From the NCBI RefSeq assembly GCF_900104845.1, contig NZ_FNSR01000001.1, positions 744,001-808,000 of the forward strand: a stretch of 64,000 nt of DNA, read 5' to 3'. This DNA comes from Paraburkholderia caballeronis. Lineage in GTDB: Bacteria; Pseudomonadota; Gammaproteobacteria; Burkholderiales; Burkholderiaceae. Position numbers and translations under genes: made by a program. The notes beneath the pieces are model-generated. The model was not told the origin of the DNA and did not search any database. It worked only from the letters and a program-made list of their open reading frames with translations. Shown piece after piece: positions 11,225 to 26,283 of this stretch; the stretch's first letter is position 1, and each line of letters begins with the position of its first letter.

Positions 11225-11253
11225 AAAAAAGCCACGTCGAACGTGGCTTTTTT
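11225..11253. terminator. Bidirectional terminator between azoR and ung
   Basis: A perfect 7-bp stem (GCCACGT / ACGTGGC, loop CGA) is flanked by six A on the left and six T on the right, so it can stop transcription from both the plus-strand azoR and the minus-strand ung. Confidence 0.9.
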
Positions 11254-11280
11254 CGCTTTACCGGCCGTGCCTTGCGGCGA

Positions 11281-12114
11281 TTACGCGAGCACTTCCGCTT
11301 CGTCCGGCAGGCGCCAGTCGATCGGCTGGCGGCCGTGCAGGCGCAGATACTCGTTCGCCTGCGCGAAATGCCCGCAGCCGAGGAAACCGCGGTGCGCGGA
11401 CAGCGGCGACGGATGCGGCGCTTCGAGCACGCAATGCGGCCGGCCGCCGAGCAGCGCGCGTTTCGCCTGCGCGTGCGCGCCCCACAGCATGAACACCAGA
11501 TGCTCGTGACGCGTCGCGAGTTCGTGGATCAGCGTGTCCGTGCAGCGTTCCCAGCCGCGTTTCGCGTGGCTCGCCGCGCGATCGCGCTCGACGGTGAGCA
11601 CGGTGTTCAGCAGCAGCACGCCCTGGCGCGCCCATGCGTCGAGGCAGCCGTGAGCCGGCTGTGCGATGCCGAGGCTCGCGGCGATTTCCTTGAAAATGTT
11701 GCGCAGCGACGGCGGCGGACGCACCGACGGCGGCACCGAGAACGCGAGTCCGTGCGCCTGCGGCGTGCCGCGATCCTCGCCGTGATACGGGTCCTGGCCG
11801 AGGATCACGACCTTCACGTCGTCCGGCGACGTGAGACGCAGCGCGCGGAACACGTCGGCCGGATAGACGGTTTTGCCGGCCGCGCGCTCGTCATCGACGA
11901 AACGGCACAGCGGCGCGTAGCCGTCGCTTTCGACGAACGGACGCAGCAGGTCGCGCCATGCGGACGGCAGCGCGTCGAACTGGGTTTCGAGGCGCGGGAG
12001 GGGGGCGGCTGCGGATGTCTGCGCCGACGACGAGGGCGCTGCTGACGCGCTGTCGTCGCCGAACAGCGACGCCTGCGGCGACGGTTCGGTGCGGGAACGT
12101 TTGGCGGAAGTCAT
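11281..12114 (-). CDS. ung: Uracil-DNA glycosylase, family 1
   Basis: A 277-residue family-1 UDG that removes uracil from DNA for base excision repair. The water-activating loop GQDPYHGE, the uracil-recognition segment around VLLLNTVLTVE, and the DNA-intercalating loop HPSPLSAHRGF are present. The first ~45 residues form a low-complexity Ser/Ala-rich extension that is not part of the fold. The ATG at 12114 is preferred; an upstream TTG in frame would add seven residues. No strong ribosome site is visible. The gene ends at the shared terminator with azoR. Confidence 0.95.
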   Translation of the reverse strand: MTSAKRSRTEPSPQASLFGDDSASAAPSSSAQTSAAAPLPRLETQFDALPSAWRDLLRPFVESDGYAPLCRFVDDERAAGKTVYPADVFRALRLTSPDDVKVVILGQDPYHGEDRGTPQAHGLAFSVPPSVRPPPSLRNIFKEIAASLGIAQPAHGCLDAWARQGVLLLNTVLTVERDRAASHAKRGWERCTDTLIHELATRHEHLVFMLWGAHAQAKRALLGGRPHCVLEAPHPSPLSAHRGFLGCGHFAQANEYLRLHGRQPIDWRLPDEAEVLA

Positions 12115-12559
12115 GGGCGGCAAGTGTCGCAGCAAACGGGCGGCGGTTCAATGGCGGGAGGGCTGCGCGCTGATGTGGCGAGTTTGATGACGGTGCCATG
12201 GGCGCGACGGCGCTGGCGGCGCGGTGCATCGGCCGGAGCGGTCGGGTTGCGCGAGTATTCGCCGTTGCGCGAGTGTCGGCGGCGGTCGATACCGCTGCGT
12301 CGTGAGCACCGGCAAGGCCGGCGCAGTGGATGACCTGCGAGCGCCGATGTTCCTGTCGGCACCGCTGCATTGTGACCGGCGCCGTCGGGATCGGCTCGTT
12401 CGTTCGTAAGCGTCGACGCGGGCGCTGGCTCGGTTGCATTGCGGTTAGGTCACCGCGGTCAGGCTGGTGCGAACGACATCGGATCTTTGCCGCTGGTTGC
12501 CGCCGGTTGCCGATGAAGCATCCATGGCATACGCGGTTCGCACGCCCCGCCGCGCCCAA
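12115..12559. other. 445-bp intergenic region between ung and the CYTH gene
   Basis: No gene, RNA or clear terminator is supported here. Short frames on both strands are Arg-rich shadows. It should contain the ung promoter (minus strand), but no convincing -35/-10 pair was found. Confidence 0.5.
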
Positions 12560-13195
12560 TCAACCTTCGCGCAACCGGTATCCGCGCTGCGCCTTGCTGA
12601 CGTCGTCCGGCGCGAGGCCGGGCAACGCGGCGGTCAGTTCGGCGGCCAGCGTATGCAGCGCCGCTTCGTCGCCGTCCTTCAGTTCGAGCTCGATCTCGCA
12701 GATCGGCGTCCGGCGCGTCTCGCCGTTCACGTCCGCGACCACCTCGCCCTGATCCACCGCCGCCTCGACCTGCGCGTTGCCGGTGTCGAGCGTCCACAGC
12801 GTGCGCGTGAAGTCGGTGCGAAACAGCGCGATCAGCGAAGGCGCGGCGTCGCGCAGCGCGGCGGCAACCGCCGCCTCGCCGGACTGCTCGCATTCCGCGA
12901 TCACCCGGTCCGCTTCGAGCGCGGCTCCGGCGACCGGCATTTCCCATTCATGCCGCTCGTGCAGCCCGTTCTGCGACACGCCGACCGTCTTGAACGTCTG
13001 CAGCCAGCCGTCCGGCGTGCGGCGCAGCCGCAGCGCGCTTTTCGCGGCCGACAGCGTCAGTCGCGGCGTGTCGAAGTAGACGTTCTCCAGCCGCACGTCG
13101 CGGCCCGGCGCGCCCGCGCGCGCCGCGAAGAAACGCAGCGCCGCGTCCACCTGGCCGCGCGGCAGCGCCAGCTTGATTTCGCGCTCGATGCCCAT
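12560..13195 (-). CDS. CYTH-domain protein (inorganic triphosphatase-like)
   Basis: A 211-residue CYTH protein. The diagnostic ExExK motif is IEREIKLAL at the very N-terminus, followed by the tunnel-fold strands LENVYFDTPRLTLSAAKSALRLRR and CEIELELKDGD. Related enzymes such as YgiF hydrolyse inorganic triphosphate; others act as thiamine triphosphatase or adenylate cyclase. The ATG at 13195 has GGAGA seven bases upstream. It starts 22 bp after trpC on the same strand, so it is probably the last gene of the trpGDC transcript. No C-terminal CHAD domain is present, unlike many longer CYTH proteins. Confidence 0.85.
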   Translation of the reverse strand: MGIEREIKLALPRGQVDAALRFFAARAGAPGRDVRLENVYFDTPRLTLSAAKSALRLRRTPDGWLQTFKTVGVSQNGLHERHEWEMPVAGAALEADRVIAECEQSGEAAVAAALRDAAPSLIALFRTDFTRTLWTLDTGNAQVEAAVDQGEVVADVNGETRRTPICEIELELKDGDEAALHTLAAELTAALPGLAPDDVSKAQRGYRLREG

Positions 13196-13217
13196 CGTCC
13201 GTCTCCGTCGCGCGGTG

Positions 13218-14003
13218 TCAGAAAAACATCCGTGCAAGCTCCGCGCCCGGCTGCTCCGCGCGCATGAACGCCTCGCCGACGAGGAACGTATGCACGCCGA
13301 GCGAGCGCATCCGCTCGACGTCGTCGCGCGACAGGATGCCTGACTCGGTGACGACGATGCGATCGTCCGGCACGTCGTCCAGCATGTCGATCGTCGTTTG
13401 CAGCGTCGTTTCGAACGTGCGCAGGTTGCGGTTGTTGATGCCGATCAGCGGCGTCTTCAGCGTCAGCGCGTGCTTCAGTTCTTCGCCGTCGTGCACTTCG
13501 ACCAGCACCGCGAGGCCGAGCGAATGCGCGAACGCTTCGAGGTCGCGCATGTGGCCCGGATCGAGCGCGGCCGCGATCAGCAGGATCGCGTCGGCGCCCA
13601 TCGCGCGCGCCTCGACGATCTGGTACGGATCGACGATGAAGTCCTTGCGCAGCACCGGCAGCGCACACGCGGCGCGCGCCTCTTCCAGATACGCGGCGCT
13701 GCCCTGGAAGAACTGCACGTCGGTCAGCACCGACAGGCACGCGGCGCCGTGTTTTGCGTACGAGCGTGCGATGTCGGCCGGTACGAAGTGCTCGCGCAGC
13801 ACGCCCTTCGACGGGCTCGCTTTCTTCACTTCGGCGATCACCGCCGCGTGGCCGTCCAGATGCTTCGCGCGCAGCGCGCCGACGAAGTCGCGCAGATCGC
13901 GCGACGACGCTTCGAGCCGCAGTTCTTCGAGCGGCGCGCTCTGTTGCGCGGCGCGCACTTCTTCGTGCTTGACCGCGATGATCCTGTCGAGAATGTTGCT
14001 CAT
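13218..14003 (-). CDS. trpC: Indole-3-glycerol phosphate synthase
   Basis: A 261-residue monofunctional TrpC, a TIM-barrel enzyme that closes the indole ring in tryptophan synthesis. Characteristic segments are [17 protein letters not shown] (substrate-binding Lys), [26 protein letters not shown] and [11 protein letters not shown]. The start ATG is at 14003, 33 bp after the trpD stop. It is not fused to TrpF, which is the usual state in Burkholderia. Confidence 0.97.
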   Translation of the reverse strand: MSNILDRIIAVKHEEVRAAQQSAPLEELRLEASSRDLRDFVGALRAKHLDGHAAVIAEVKKASPSKGVLREHFVPADIARSYAKHGAACLSVLTDVQFFQGSAAYLEEARAACALPVLRKDFIVDPYQIVEARAMGADAILLIAAALDPGHMRDLEAFAHSLGLAVLVEVHDGEELKHALTLKTPLIGINNRNLRTFETTLQTTIDMLDDVPDDRIVVTESGILSRDDVERMRSLGVHTFLVGEAFMRAEQPGAELARMFF

Positions 14004-14036
14004 GTCTGTTTCGTGAATCTGGATGCGTGGAACCGC

Positions 14037-15065
14037 TCAACGCCTGAACTGCTGCGTGAAGCGTATCAGTTCGTCGACTTTCTCGCGCGCGCGGCCGCTC
14101 TCGATCGCTTCGCGCGCGAGCGCGATGCCGTCCGCGACCGACGCGGCCACGTTCGCGGTGTAGAGCGCGGTGCCGGCGTTCAGCACGACGATCTCGCGCG
14201 CGACGCCCGGCTTGTTGTTCAGCGCGCCGAGCAGCATCGCCTTCGATTCTTCGGCGTTCTCGACCTTCAGCGTGCGGTTCGACACCATCTGCAAACCGAA
14301 GTCTTCCGGGTGCAGTTCGTATTCGCGGATCTCGCCGTCGCGCAGTTCGCCGACCAGCGTGCCCGCGCCGAGCGACACCTCGTCCATCCCGTCCTTGCCG
14401 TACACGACGAGCACGTGTTTCGCGCCGAGCCGCTGCATCACGCGCACCTGGATGCCGACGAGGTCCGGGTGGAACACGCCCATCAACTGGTTCGGCGCGC
14501 CGGCCGGGTTCGTCAGCGGGCCGAGGATGTTGAAGATCGTCCGCACGCCGAGTTCGCGGCGCACCGGCGCGATGTTCTTCATCGCCGGATGATGGTTCGG
14601 CGCGTACATGAAGCCCATCCCGGTTTCGGCGATCGACGCGGCCACCTGATCCGGCTGCAGGTCGATGTTCACGCCGAGCGCCTCCAGCACGTCCGCGCTG
14701 CCCGACTTGCTCGACACGCTGCGGTTGCCGTGCTTCGCGACGCGCGCGCCGGCCGCCGCGGACACGAACATCGTCGCGGTCGAGATGTTGAACGTGTGCG
14801 AGCCGTCGCCGCCGGTGCCGACGATGTCGATGAAGTTCGAGTTGTCCGGCACGATCACGTGATTCGCGAACTCGCGCATGACGGTCGCGGCGGCGGTGAT
14901 CTCGCCGATCGTTTCCTTCTTCACGCGCAGGCCCGTGATGATCGCCGCCGACAGCACGGGCGAAAGTTCGCCGCGCATGATGAGGCGCATCAGGTGCAGC
15001 ATCTCGTCGTGGAAGATCTCGCGGTGCTCGATCGTGCGTTGCAGCGCTTCCTGTGGGGTGATCAT
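14037..15065 (-). CDS. trpD: Anthranilate phosphoribosyltransferase
   Basis: A 342-residue TrpD that transfers phosphoribose from PRPP to anthranilate. The PRPP loop [17 protein letters not shown] and the [21 protein letters not shown] segment are intact. The ATG at 15065 is chosen because GGAGG lies eight bases upstream; another in-frame ATG at 15086 overlaps the trpG stop as ATGA and would add seven residues, so both starts are possible. The gene is translationally close to trpG and precedes trpC. Confidence 0.97.
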   Translation of the reverse strand: MITPQEALQRTIEHREIFHDEMLHLMRLIMRGELSPVLSAAIITGLRVKKETIGEITAAATVMREFANHVIVPDNSNFIDIVGTGGDGSHTFNISTATMFVSAAAGARVAKHGNRSVSSKSGSADVLEALGVNIDLQPDQVAASIAETGMGFMYAPNHHPAMKNIAPVRRELGVRTIFNILGPLTNPAGAPNQLMGVFHPDLVGIQVRVMQRLGAKHVLVVYGKDGMDEVSLGAGTLVGELRDGEIREYELHPEDFGLQMVSNRTLKVENAEESKAMLLGALNNKPGVAREIVVLNAGTALYTANVAASVADGIALAREAIESGRAREKVDELIRFTQQFRR

Positions 15066-15082
15066 CGCGTTGGCCTCCGTGC

Positions 15083-15676
15083 TCATGCGGGGCGCGGCGA
15101 GCCCGCGCGCTTCGTCTGCTTCAGGAAGTTTTCGAGCAGCGCGTGGCCGTGCTCGGACAGGATCGACTCCGGATGGAACTGCACGCCTTCGACCGCGAGT
15201 TCGCGATGGCGCACGCCCATGATCTCGCCGTCGTCGGTCCACGCGGACACTTCGAGGCAGTCGGGCAGCGTGTCGCGCTCGATCGCGAGCGAATGGTAGC
15301 GCGTCACGTCGAAGTGCTTCGGCAGGTCCGCGAACACGCCGCGGCAGTCGGTTTCGATCTGGCTCACCTTGCCGTGCATGATCGTCTGCGCGCGCACGAC
15401 GCGGCCGCCGAACGCCTCGCCGATCGCCTGATGGCCGAGGCACACGCCGAGAATCGGAATCTGGCCGGAGAATTCGCGCAGCACCGCGAGCGTGATGCCC
15501 GCGTGCTGCGGGTTGCTCGGCCCCGGCGACAGGCAGATGCGCTCGGGGTTCAGCTTCGCGATGTCGTCCAGTGTGATTTCGTCGTTGCGGTACGTGTGGA
15601 CGTCTTCGCCGAGTTCGCCGAAATACTGGACGATGTTGTAGGTAAAGGAGTCGTAGTTGTCGATCATCAGAAGCAT
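15083..15676 (-). CDS. trpG: Anthranilate synthase glutamine amidotransferase subunit
   Basis: A 197-residue class I glutamine amidotransferase that supplies ammonia to TrpE; homologues can also serve PabB. The catalytic Cys lies in [17 protein letters not shown], and His-Glu in VQFHPESI. The start is the ATG at 15676 ([14 protein letters not shown]). The partner subunit gene trpE is about 13.3 kb away, beyond an accessory block on the opposite strand, although these two genes are normally adjacent or close in related genomes. A candidate separate promoter lies upstream at 15810-15838. Confidence 0.97.
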   Translation of the reverse strand: MLLMIDNYDSFTYNIVQYFGELGEDVHTYRNDEITLDDIAKLNPERICLSPGPSNPQHAGITLAVLREFSGQIPILGVCLGHQAIGEAFGGRVVRAQTIMHGKVSQIETDCRGVFADLPKHFDVTRYHSLAIERDTLPDCLEVSAWTDDGEIMGVRHRELAVEGVQFHPESILSEHGHALLENFLKQTKRAGSPRPA

Positions 15677-15809
15677 GGCTTGCCCCAACTGGATGATTTT
15701 ATTGAGCTTTCCGCGGTTGTCGGGCGGAAAAAGTCTGGATTTCGGCCGTCGTTTCGTCTCAAGCCTCAGCGGCGAAGCGAACGACGGCGAGCCCGTGCGG
15801 GCGCAATGG

Positions 15810-15838
15810 AAGATATTGGCTGGCTTAACGCCAACCAA
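15810..15838 (-). promoter_or_regulatory. Candidate promoter for trpGDC
   Basis: On the minus strand, TTGGTT (15838-15833) and TATCTT (15815-15810) are separated by 17 bp, 134 bp upstream of the trpG start. Each hexamer departs from consensus at two or three positions. The short inverted repeat TTGGC...GCCAA overlaps the spacer. It would give trpGDC a transcript independent of trpE. Confidence 0.35.
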
Positions 15839-16883
15839 AGAAAAGCAGGACGGAGGGGAAGCGGGAGCGGTTACGCATGACGGAGATGATTCTACCAAGG
15901 AATCGGGCGCTGTATCTTTTCTGTCATGTCCAGCCGGACCATCGCGCGGGATTGACGGTTGCCTGGGTTATGCGCTGGTTGTGCGGGGTGGTCGTGGGTC
16001 CGGTCCTGGCGGCGCCGGGGTCGACGCGTTCATCGAGCACGGGTGGCACTTTTACAACAAGAGCCGGCGGCGCGTTGCTCATCATGATCGACTTCCGGCC
16101 AGGGGCCGTTTAGCCCGGCCGGGGTTGGACAATATCGAATGCGATTCACTGCCGGCGTGGTCACGGGCAATAAAACCTCGTTGCGGATTATTCCTGCAAT
16201 TTCGAAAATGCGCGAAAAAAAACGATATAGAAAACGTTTGCGGAATTGGCCGGTAGCGGATTGCGGGGAGTGGCAGGCGGATACCCGAGGCAGGCTGGCG
16301 TGCAACGCCCGCCGCGCGATCGCGAATGCCTTTTATCCTGTTCGGGCGGTATCGGATCGCGACCGTTGGCTATAACAAAAAGCGGGTCCGCGTCGCGTGT
16401 GAAATTCAACAGATTGCCACTCTCCGACAGCATAATTGACGGCGGAATTCAGTGTAAGCTTTGCGATAATGCGCACGCGCGCCCAATAAAATCGCCGGTG
16501 GCGGCGCCGGCAAGACGGCGTCGAATGGACGGGCGGCGTTCAAGAAAAATCCAGCGTCGGGGAATCATGCCGGTCAGCATCTCCTGGTTCAACACGATTA
16601 CTTCATTCGCGGTGCGGGTGACGCACGCCATTGCGCATGATTTCGCCCGCGCCCTTGCTTCTTCCGGGGCCGTCGTCGCGGCCGTGCGCATTCGCAGCGA
16701 TCATCCGCTGCACGGTTTTCTGATGGAGTGTTGCCCGTAGGCCGCTCGCGGATCGTGTCCGCGTGAACAGAGGACGCGGACCACGTCCCGACAAATACAG
16801 ATAATGCACATAGACCAGCCCGGCGCCCGAAGCGCGTGGCGGCCAGTAATTCAAATACAAATCGTATCGGGGAGTTGTCGGGG
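15839..16883. other. ~1-kb gene-free, lower-GC region upstream of the autotransporter
   Basis: This stretch is visibly richer in A/T than its surroundings (for example the A-rich run at 16207-16250) and holds no recognisable gene. One 57-codon frame (16567-16740, GGGGA just upstream of its ATG) is open but matches nothing I know. The autotransporter promoter is expected here; TTGACG at 16436-16441 and GATAAT at 16465-16470 are present but 23 bp apart, so they do not make a normal pair. Confidence 0.5.
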
Positions 16884-22757
<5,874 letters not shown>

Positions 22758-22778
22758 TCGGGAGCGTGCGGAAAGGGC

Positions 22779-22803
22779 GACGGGCGCGCTGCGTGCGCCC
22801 GTC
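22779..22803 (+). terminator. Terminator-like hairpin after the autotransporter gene
   Basis: A 9-bp perfect stem (GACGGGCGC / GCGCCCGTC, 7-base loop) lies 21 bp after the stop codon. The following T-run is weak (GTTTCC), so termination may be partial and downstream genes could receive read-through. Confidence 0.5.
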
Positions 22804-22945
22804 GTTTCCAGATTGAATCGGATCGCCGGCCGAGGCGGTCCGGTTGTGAAATGCCGGTGATCGCGCGGCGCATCCGGGAACGGCCCGATCCGGTATTCTG
22901 CGAAACTCCCATTCCGTTTTCTGAGTCAGGTAGTTCCGAACGTCC

Positions 22946-25030
22946 ATGTCGAGTTCCGTCGTACCCAATCCGATGAGCATCGCCGACGCGATGAGCCGCG
23001 CGCACGCGCACTGGAACGCAGGCCAGGCGAACGAGGCGGAGATCTATTGCCAGCGCGTGCTGGCCGCGTGGCCGGGGCAGGCCGACGCGCTGCATCTGCT
23101 GGGCCTGATGGCTCACGCGTACGGCAATCTGGACCTGGCGATCGACCATCTGCGCCAGGCGTGCATGGCGCCGCGTGCGCCGGCCATCTATTCGAGCAAT
23201 CTCGCGGAGATGTATCGCCGCAAGGGCATGCTCGCAGAAGGCGAGGAAGCCGCGCGGCGCGCGGTCGCGATGGATCCGGCGCTGGTCGAGGGCTGGAACA
23301 ACCTGGGCATCCTGCTGCAGGAAGCCGGCAAGCTGGAGCAAAGCCGGGACTGCCTGGAGCGCGTGGTCGCGCTGACGCCGAACGTGCCGCAGGCACATAA
23401 CAATCTCGCCAACACGTACCGGCGTCTCGCGAGGCTGGATCTGGCCGGGCCGCATTATCGCGAGGCGCTGAAGCTCGATCCGGACTATGCAGAGGCGCAC
23501 AGCAATCTCGCGTTCCTGCTGACCGCGCAGGGCCAGTATGAGCAGGCGGCCGCAGAGGCGCGTGTCGCCATCGAACTGAGTCCTCAGCTCGTCGATGCCT
23601 ACCTGAACCTCGCGGATGCGGAGATCACGCGCCGGCGTCACGGCGCGGCGCTGCAGGCGCTGGACGCGTTGCAGTCGTTCGCGCCGCAGCATCCCGCTGG
23701 CCTGATGGCGCGCGCGCAGGCGCTGAAGCAACTGGAGCGCATGGACCGCGCGCTCGAATGCGCGCGGCAGGCGGTCGCGCTCGCGCCGCGCAGCGCCGAC
23801 GCGCATCACACGCTCGCGCAGGTGCTGCAGGCGCTGGGTGAAACCGGTGAGGCGCTCGCGGAATTCGAACAGGCGGCCGCGTTGCCCGGCGCGGTTGCCG
23901 AAGAGGCGCTGATCGGGCGTGCGACGCTGCTGATGGAAGCCGGTCGGAAGGCCGAAGCGACGGCGGCGTTCGATGCGGCGCTGGCGCGTTTTCCCGGCTC
24001 GGCGCGCGTGTTGTCCAGCCGCGCCGATGCGAAGACGTTCGCTCCCGGCGACCCGGATGTGGGCGCGCTCGAAGCGCTGCTTGCCGACGGCGAGCGCCGG
24101 CCGTTGCCGGACCGCATGTCGGCGCATTTCTCGCTGGGCAAGGCGTATCTCGACATCGGCGATGCCGCGCGCGCGTTTTCGCATCTGGATCAGGCCAATC
24201 GTCTGAAGCGCAGCACGTTCAGCTACGATTCCGCGGCGACCGGGCAGTGGATGCAGCGCATCGCCGACGTCGTCACGCCTGCACTGCTCGAACGGCTGAA
24301 GGGCGCGGGCGTGCAGTCGGATCTGCCGGTGTTCATCGTCGGCATGCCGCGCTCGGGCACCACGCTGGCCGAACAGATCCTGTCGTCGCATTCCGCGGTG
24401 ACGGGCGCGGGCGAACTGTCGACGCTGCGCGTGATCGTCGAGGAGCACGGCGGCTTCCCGGACGCGATGGGCGCGCTCACCGCCGACGAGGCGGCGAGGA
24501 TGGGCCGCGCGTATCTCGACCGGATCACCCCGCTGGCGCGGGGAAGCGCGCGGCTGATCGACAAGATGCCGGGCAACTTCCTGTACGCCGGGCTGATCCC
24601 GCTGATCCTGCCGGGCGCCCGCATCATCCATTGCCGCCGGGACGCGGTGGACACGTGCCTGTCCTGCTACACGAAGCAGTTCGCCGGCGACCAGTCGTTC
24701 GCGTACGACCAGACCGAACTGGGCGAGTTTTACCGCTACTACGAGCGGTTGATGTCGCATTGGGCCGCCGTGCTGCCGGCCGGCCGCTACCTCGAACTCG
24801 ACTACGAAAGCGTGGTGGACGACCTGGAGGGCGAGGCGCGCCGGCTGATCGGCTTTCTCGGCTTGCAGTGGGAGGATGCGTGCCTGCGTTTCCACGACAA
24901 CCAGCGGGTGGTGCGCACGGCGAGCGTCAACCAGGTGCGGCGGCCGATCTACAGCACGTCGAAGGGGCGCTGGCAGCGGTATGCGAGTCACCTTGAGCCG
25001 TTGCTCGCGGCGCTCGGGGTCGACGCGTGA
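22946..25030 (+). CDS. TPR-repeat sulfotransferase
   Basis: A 694-residue two-part protein. Residues ~10-430 are tetratricopeptide repeats (units such as VEGWNNLGILLQEAGKLEQS and AEAHSNLAFLLTAQGQYEQA), a protein-binding solenoid. Residues ~458-690 are a Sulfotransfer_3-type domain: the 5'-phosphosulfate loop is VGMPRSGTTLAEQIL and the 3'-phosphate motif is CRRDAVDTCLSCY. Such enzymes use PAPS, and the same arrangement of a TPR with a tyrosylprotein-sulfotransferase-like domain suggests a protein or glycan substrate. There is no signal peptide, so it acts in the cytoplasm. Its stop overlaps the next gene's GTG start (GTGA). The APS kinase that would make PAPS is in the same block. Confidence 0.88.
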   Translation: MSSSVVPNPMSIADAMSRAHAHWNAGQANEAEIYCQRVLAAWPGQADALHLLGLMAHAYGNLDLAIDHLRQACMAPRAPAIYSSNLAEMYRRKGMLAEGEEAARRAVAMDPALVEGWNNLGILLQEAGKLEQSRDCLERVVALTPNVPQAHNNLANTYRRLARLDLAGPHYREALKLDPDYAEAHSNLAFLLTAQGQYEQAAAEARVAIELSPQLVDAYLNLADAEITRRRHGAALQALDALQSFAPQHPAGLMARAQALKQLERMDRALECARQAVALAPRSADAHHTLAQVLQALGETGEALAEFEQAAALPGAVAEEALIGRATLLMEAGRKAEATAAFDAALARFPGSARVLSSRADAKTFAPGDPDVGALEALLADGERRPLPDRMSAHFSLGKAYLDIGDAARAFSHLDQANRLKRSTFSYDSAATGQWMQRIADVVTPALLERLKGAGVQSDLPVFIVGMPRSGTTLAEQILSSHSAVTGAGELSTLRVIVEEHGGFPDAMGALTADEAARMGRAYLDRITPLARGSARLIDKMPGNFLYAGLIPLILPGARIIHCRRDAVDTCLSCYTKQFAGDQSFAYDQTELGEFYRYYERLMSHWAAVLPAGRYLELDYESVVDDLEGEARRLIGFLGLQWEDACLRFHDNQRVVRTASVNQVRRPIYSTSKGRWQRYASHLEPLLAALGVDA

Positions 25031-26181
25031 CGAATGCGCTCGCGGAGATTGAGCAGCGCGGGCGTGCGCTGCTCGCAGCAGGACGACTGGAGGATGCCGA
25101 AGCACTGGTGCGCCCGTACCTCGCATCGGGCAGCGGTCCGCTGGTGCTGTGGCGCGTGCTCGCGGACGCCATCCGCCCGCAGGGCAGGTTCGCCGAGACG
25201 CAGGCGATCCAGCAGATGCTGGTCGCGTGCGCGCCGGGGGATCTGACCGCCAGATTCAACCTGGCCGAAACGCTGTTGCTGAGGGGGGATTTCCAGCGCG
25301 GCTGGCGCGAGTATCGCTACCGCTACGGGATGGCGCACACGAAGAACCTTGAGCGCAAGGTGCAGCGCCCGCGCTGGAACGGACAGCCCATTCCGGGCAA
25401 GACGCTGCTGATCCACGACGAGCAGGGCTACGGCGACACGTTCCAGTTCATGCGCATGGTGTCGTGGGCCAAAGCCAGAAGCGGCGCGCGCGTGATTTTC
25501 GAGGTGAACGGCGAGACGCTGCCGCTCGCGCAACGCATCGCCGGCCCGGATGAAGTGATCGCGCGCGGCACGCTGCCGCCCGCGTTCGATGTGCATTGCG
25601 AGTTGATGAGCCTGCCGATGATCATGCGTATCGAACTCGCAGACCTGCCCGGACCCGTCCCGTATCTGTCCGCCGATCCGCAGCGCGTCGAGAAATGGCG
25701 GCGGCGTCTCGCGGACGTGCCGGGACTGCGGGTGGCGCTCGTCTGGGCCGGCCGGCCGACGCACGTGAACGACGCGAACCGGTCGCTTTCGCTCGCGCAG
25801 CTGGCGCCGCTCGCGCAGGCCGGCGTCACGTTCCTGTCGGTCCAGAAGGGACCCGCGTCGGCGCAGGCGGACCGTCCGCCGCCGGGCATGCCGGTCGTCT
25901 CGCTGAGCGACGAGATCCAGGACTTCGAGGACACCGCCGCGATCGTCTCCGTTGCCGACCTGCTGATTTCCGTGGATTCGTCGCCGGTGCATCTGGCCGG
26001 CGCGCTCGGCCGTCCGGTCTGGGTAATGCTGCCGTTCGTGCCGGACTGGCGCTGGCTGCTCGGGCGCAGCGACACGCCGTGGTATCCGCGCACGCGGCTC
26101 TTCCGGCAGCCGTCGCGCGGCGACTGGGGCGGTGTGATGGCCAATATGGCGTCCGAGCTGGTGCGGCTGACGCACGAATAG
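25027..26181 (+). CDS. TPR protein with GT9-like glycosyltransferase domain
   Basis: A 384-residue protein starting at a GTG codon that overlaps the upstream stop, implying coupled translation. Residues 1-~105 are degenerate TPRs ending in GDFQRGWREYRYRYG. Residues ~120-384 form a GT-B fold half like heptosyltransferases/GT9 and the O-GlcNAc-type TPR transferases: KTLLIHDEQGYGDTFQFMRM near 128 and the nucleotide-sugar site VDSSPVHLAGALGRPVWVML at ~317-336. The usual product name in databases is tetratricopeptide repeat protein, and sugar donor and acceptor are unknown. Gene order makes the adjacent autotransporter a plausible acceptor. Confidence 0.8.
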   Translation: MTNALAEIEQRGRALLAAGRLEDAEALVRPYLASGSGPLVLWRVLADAIRPQGRFAETQAIQQMLVACAPGDLTARFNLAETLLLRGDFQRGWREYRYRYGMAHTKNLERKVQRPRWNGQPIPGKTLLIHDEQGYGDTFQFMRMVSWAKARSGARVIFEVNGETLPLAQRIAGPDEVIARGTLPPAFDVHCELMSLPMIMRIELADLPGPVPYLSADPQRVEKWRRRLADVPGLRVALVWAGRPTHVNDANRSLSLAQLAPLAQAGVTFLSVQKGPASAQADRPPPGMPVVSLSDEIQDFEDTAAIVSVADLLISVDSSPVHLAGALGRPVWVMLPFVPDWRWLLGRSDTPWYPRTRLFRQPSRGDWGGVMANMASELVRLTHE

Positions 26182-26196
26182 CGGCGCGGCAAAGTG

Positions 26197-26283
26197 ATGA
26201 AACCCGCCGTCAATACCTGGGATCTGTTCGATACGCTGGTTGCCCGCTTTCCGACGTGCACGGCTGGCGAGGCCTGCCGATGA
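26197..26283 (+). pseudogene. Remnant of a HAD-like gene (28 codons)
   Basis: A 28-codon frame begins 15 bp after the glycosyltransferase stop and contains VNTWDLFDTLVARF, the N-terminal nucleophile motif (DxFDTL) of a HAD-like family that accompanies glycosyltransferase clusters. It stops after 28 residues, where an intact family member would continue for hundreds, so I read it as a truncated gene. Its stop overlaps the ATG of the next gene (ATGA), so it could still serve as a translational relay. The remaining HAD body is not found nearby. Confidence 0.5.

Noticed and set aside
16436..16470. TTGACG / GATAAT as the autotransporter promoter
   Set aside because: The hexamers are 23 bp apart, too far for a normal sigma70 promoter. 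The true promoter was not located.
16567..16740. A 57-codon frame with GGGGA just upstream of its ATG
   Set aside because: It has no recognisable domain and lies in the gene-free, lower-GC region; it may be a relic. It is mentioned but not called as a gene.
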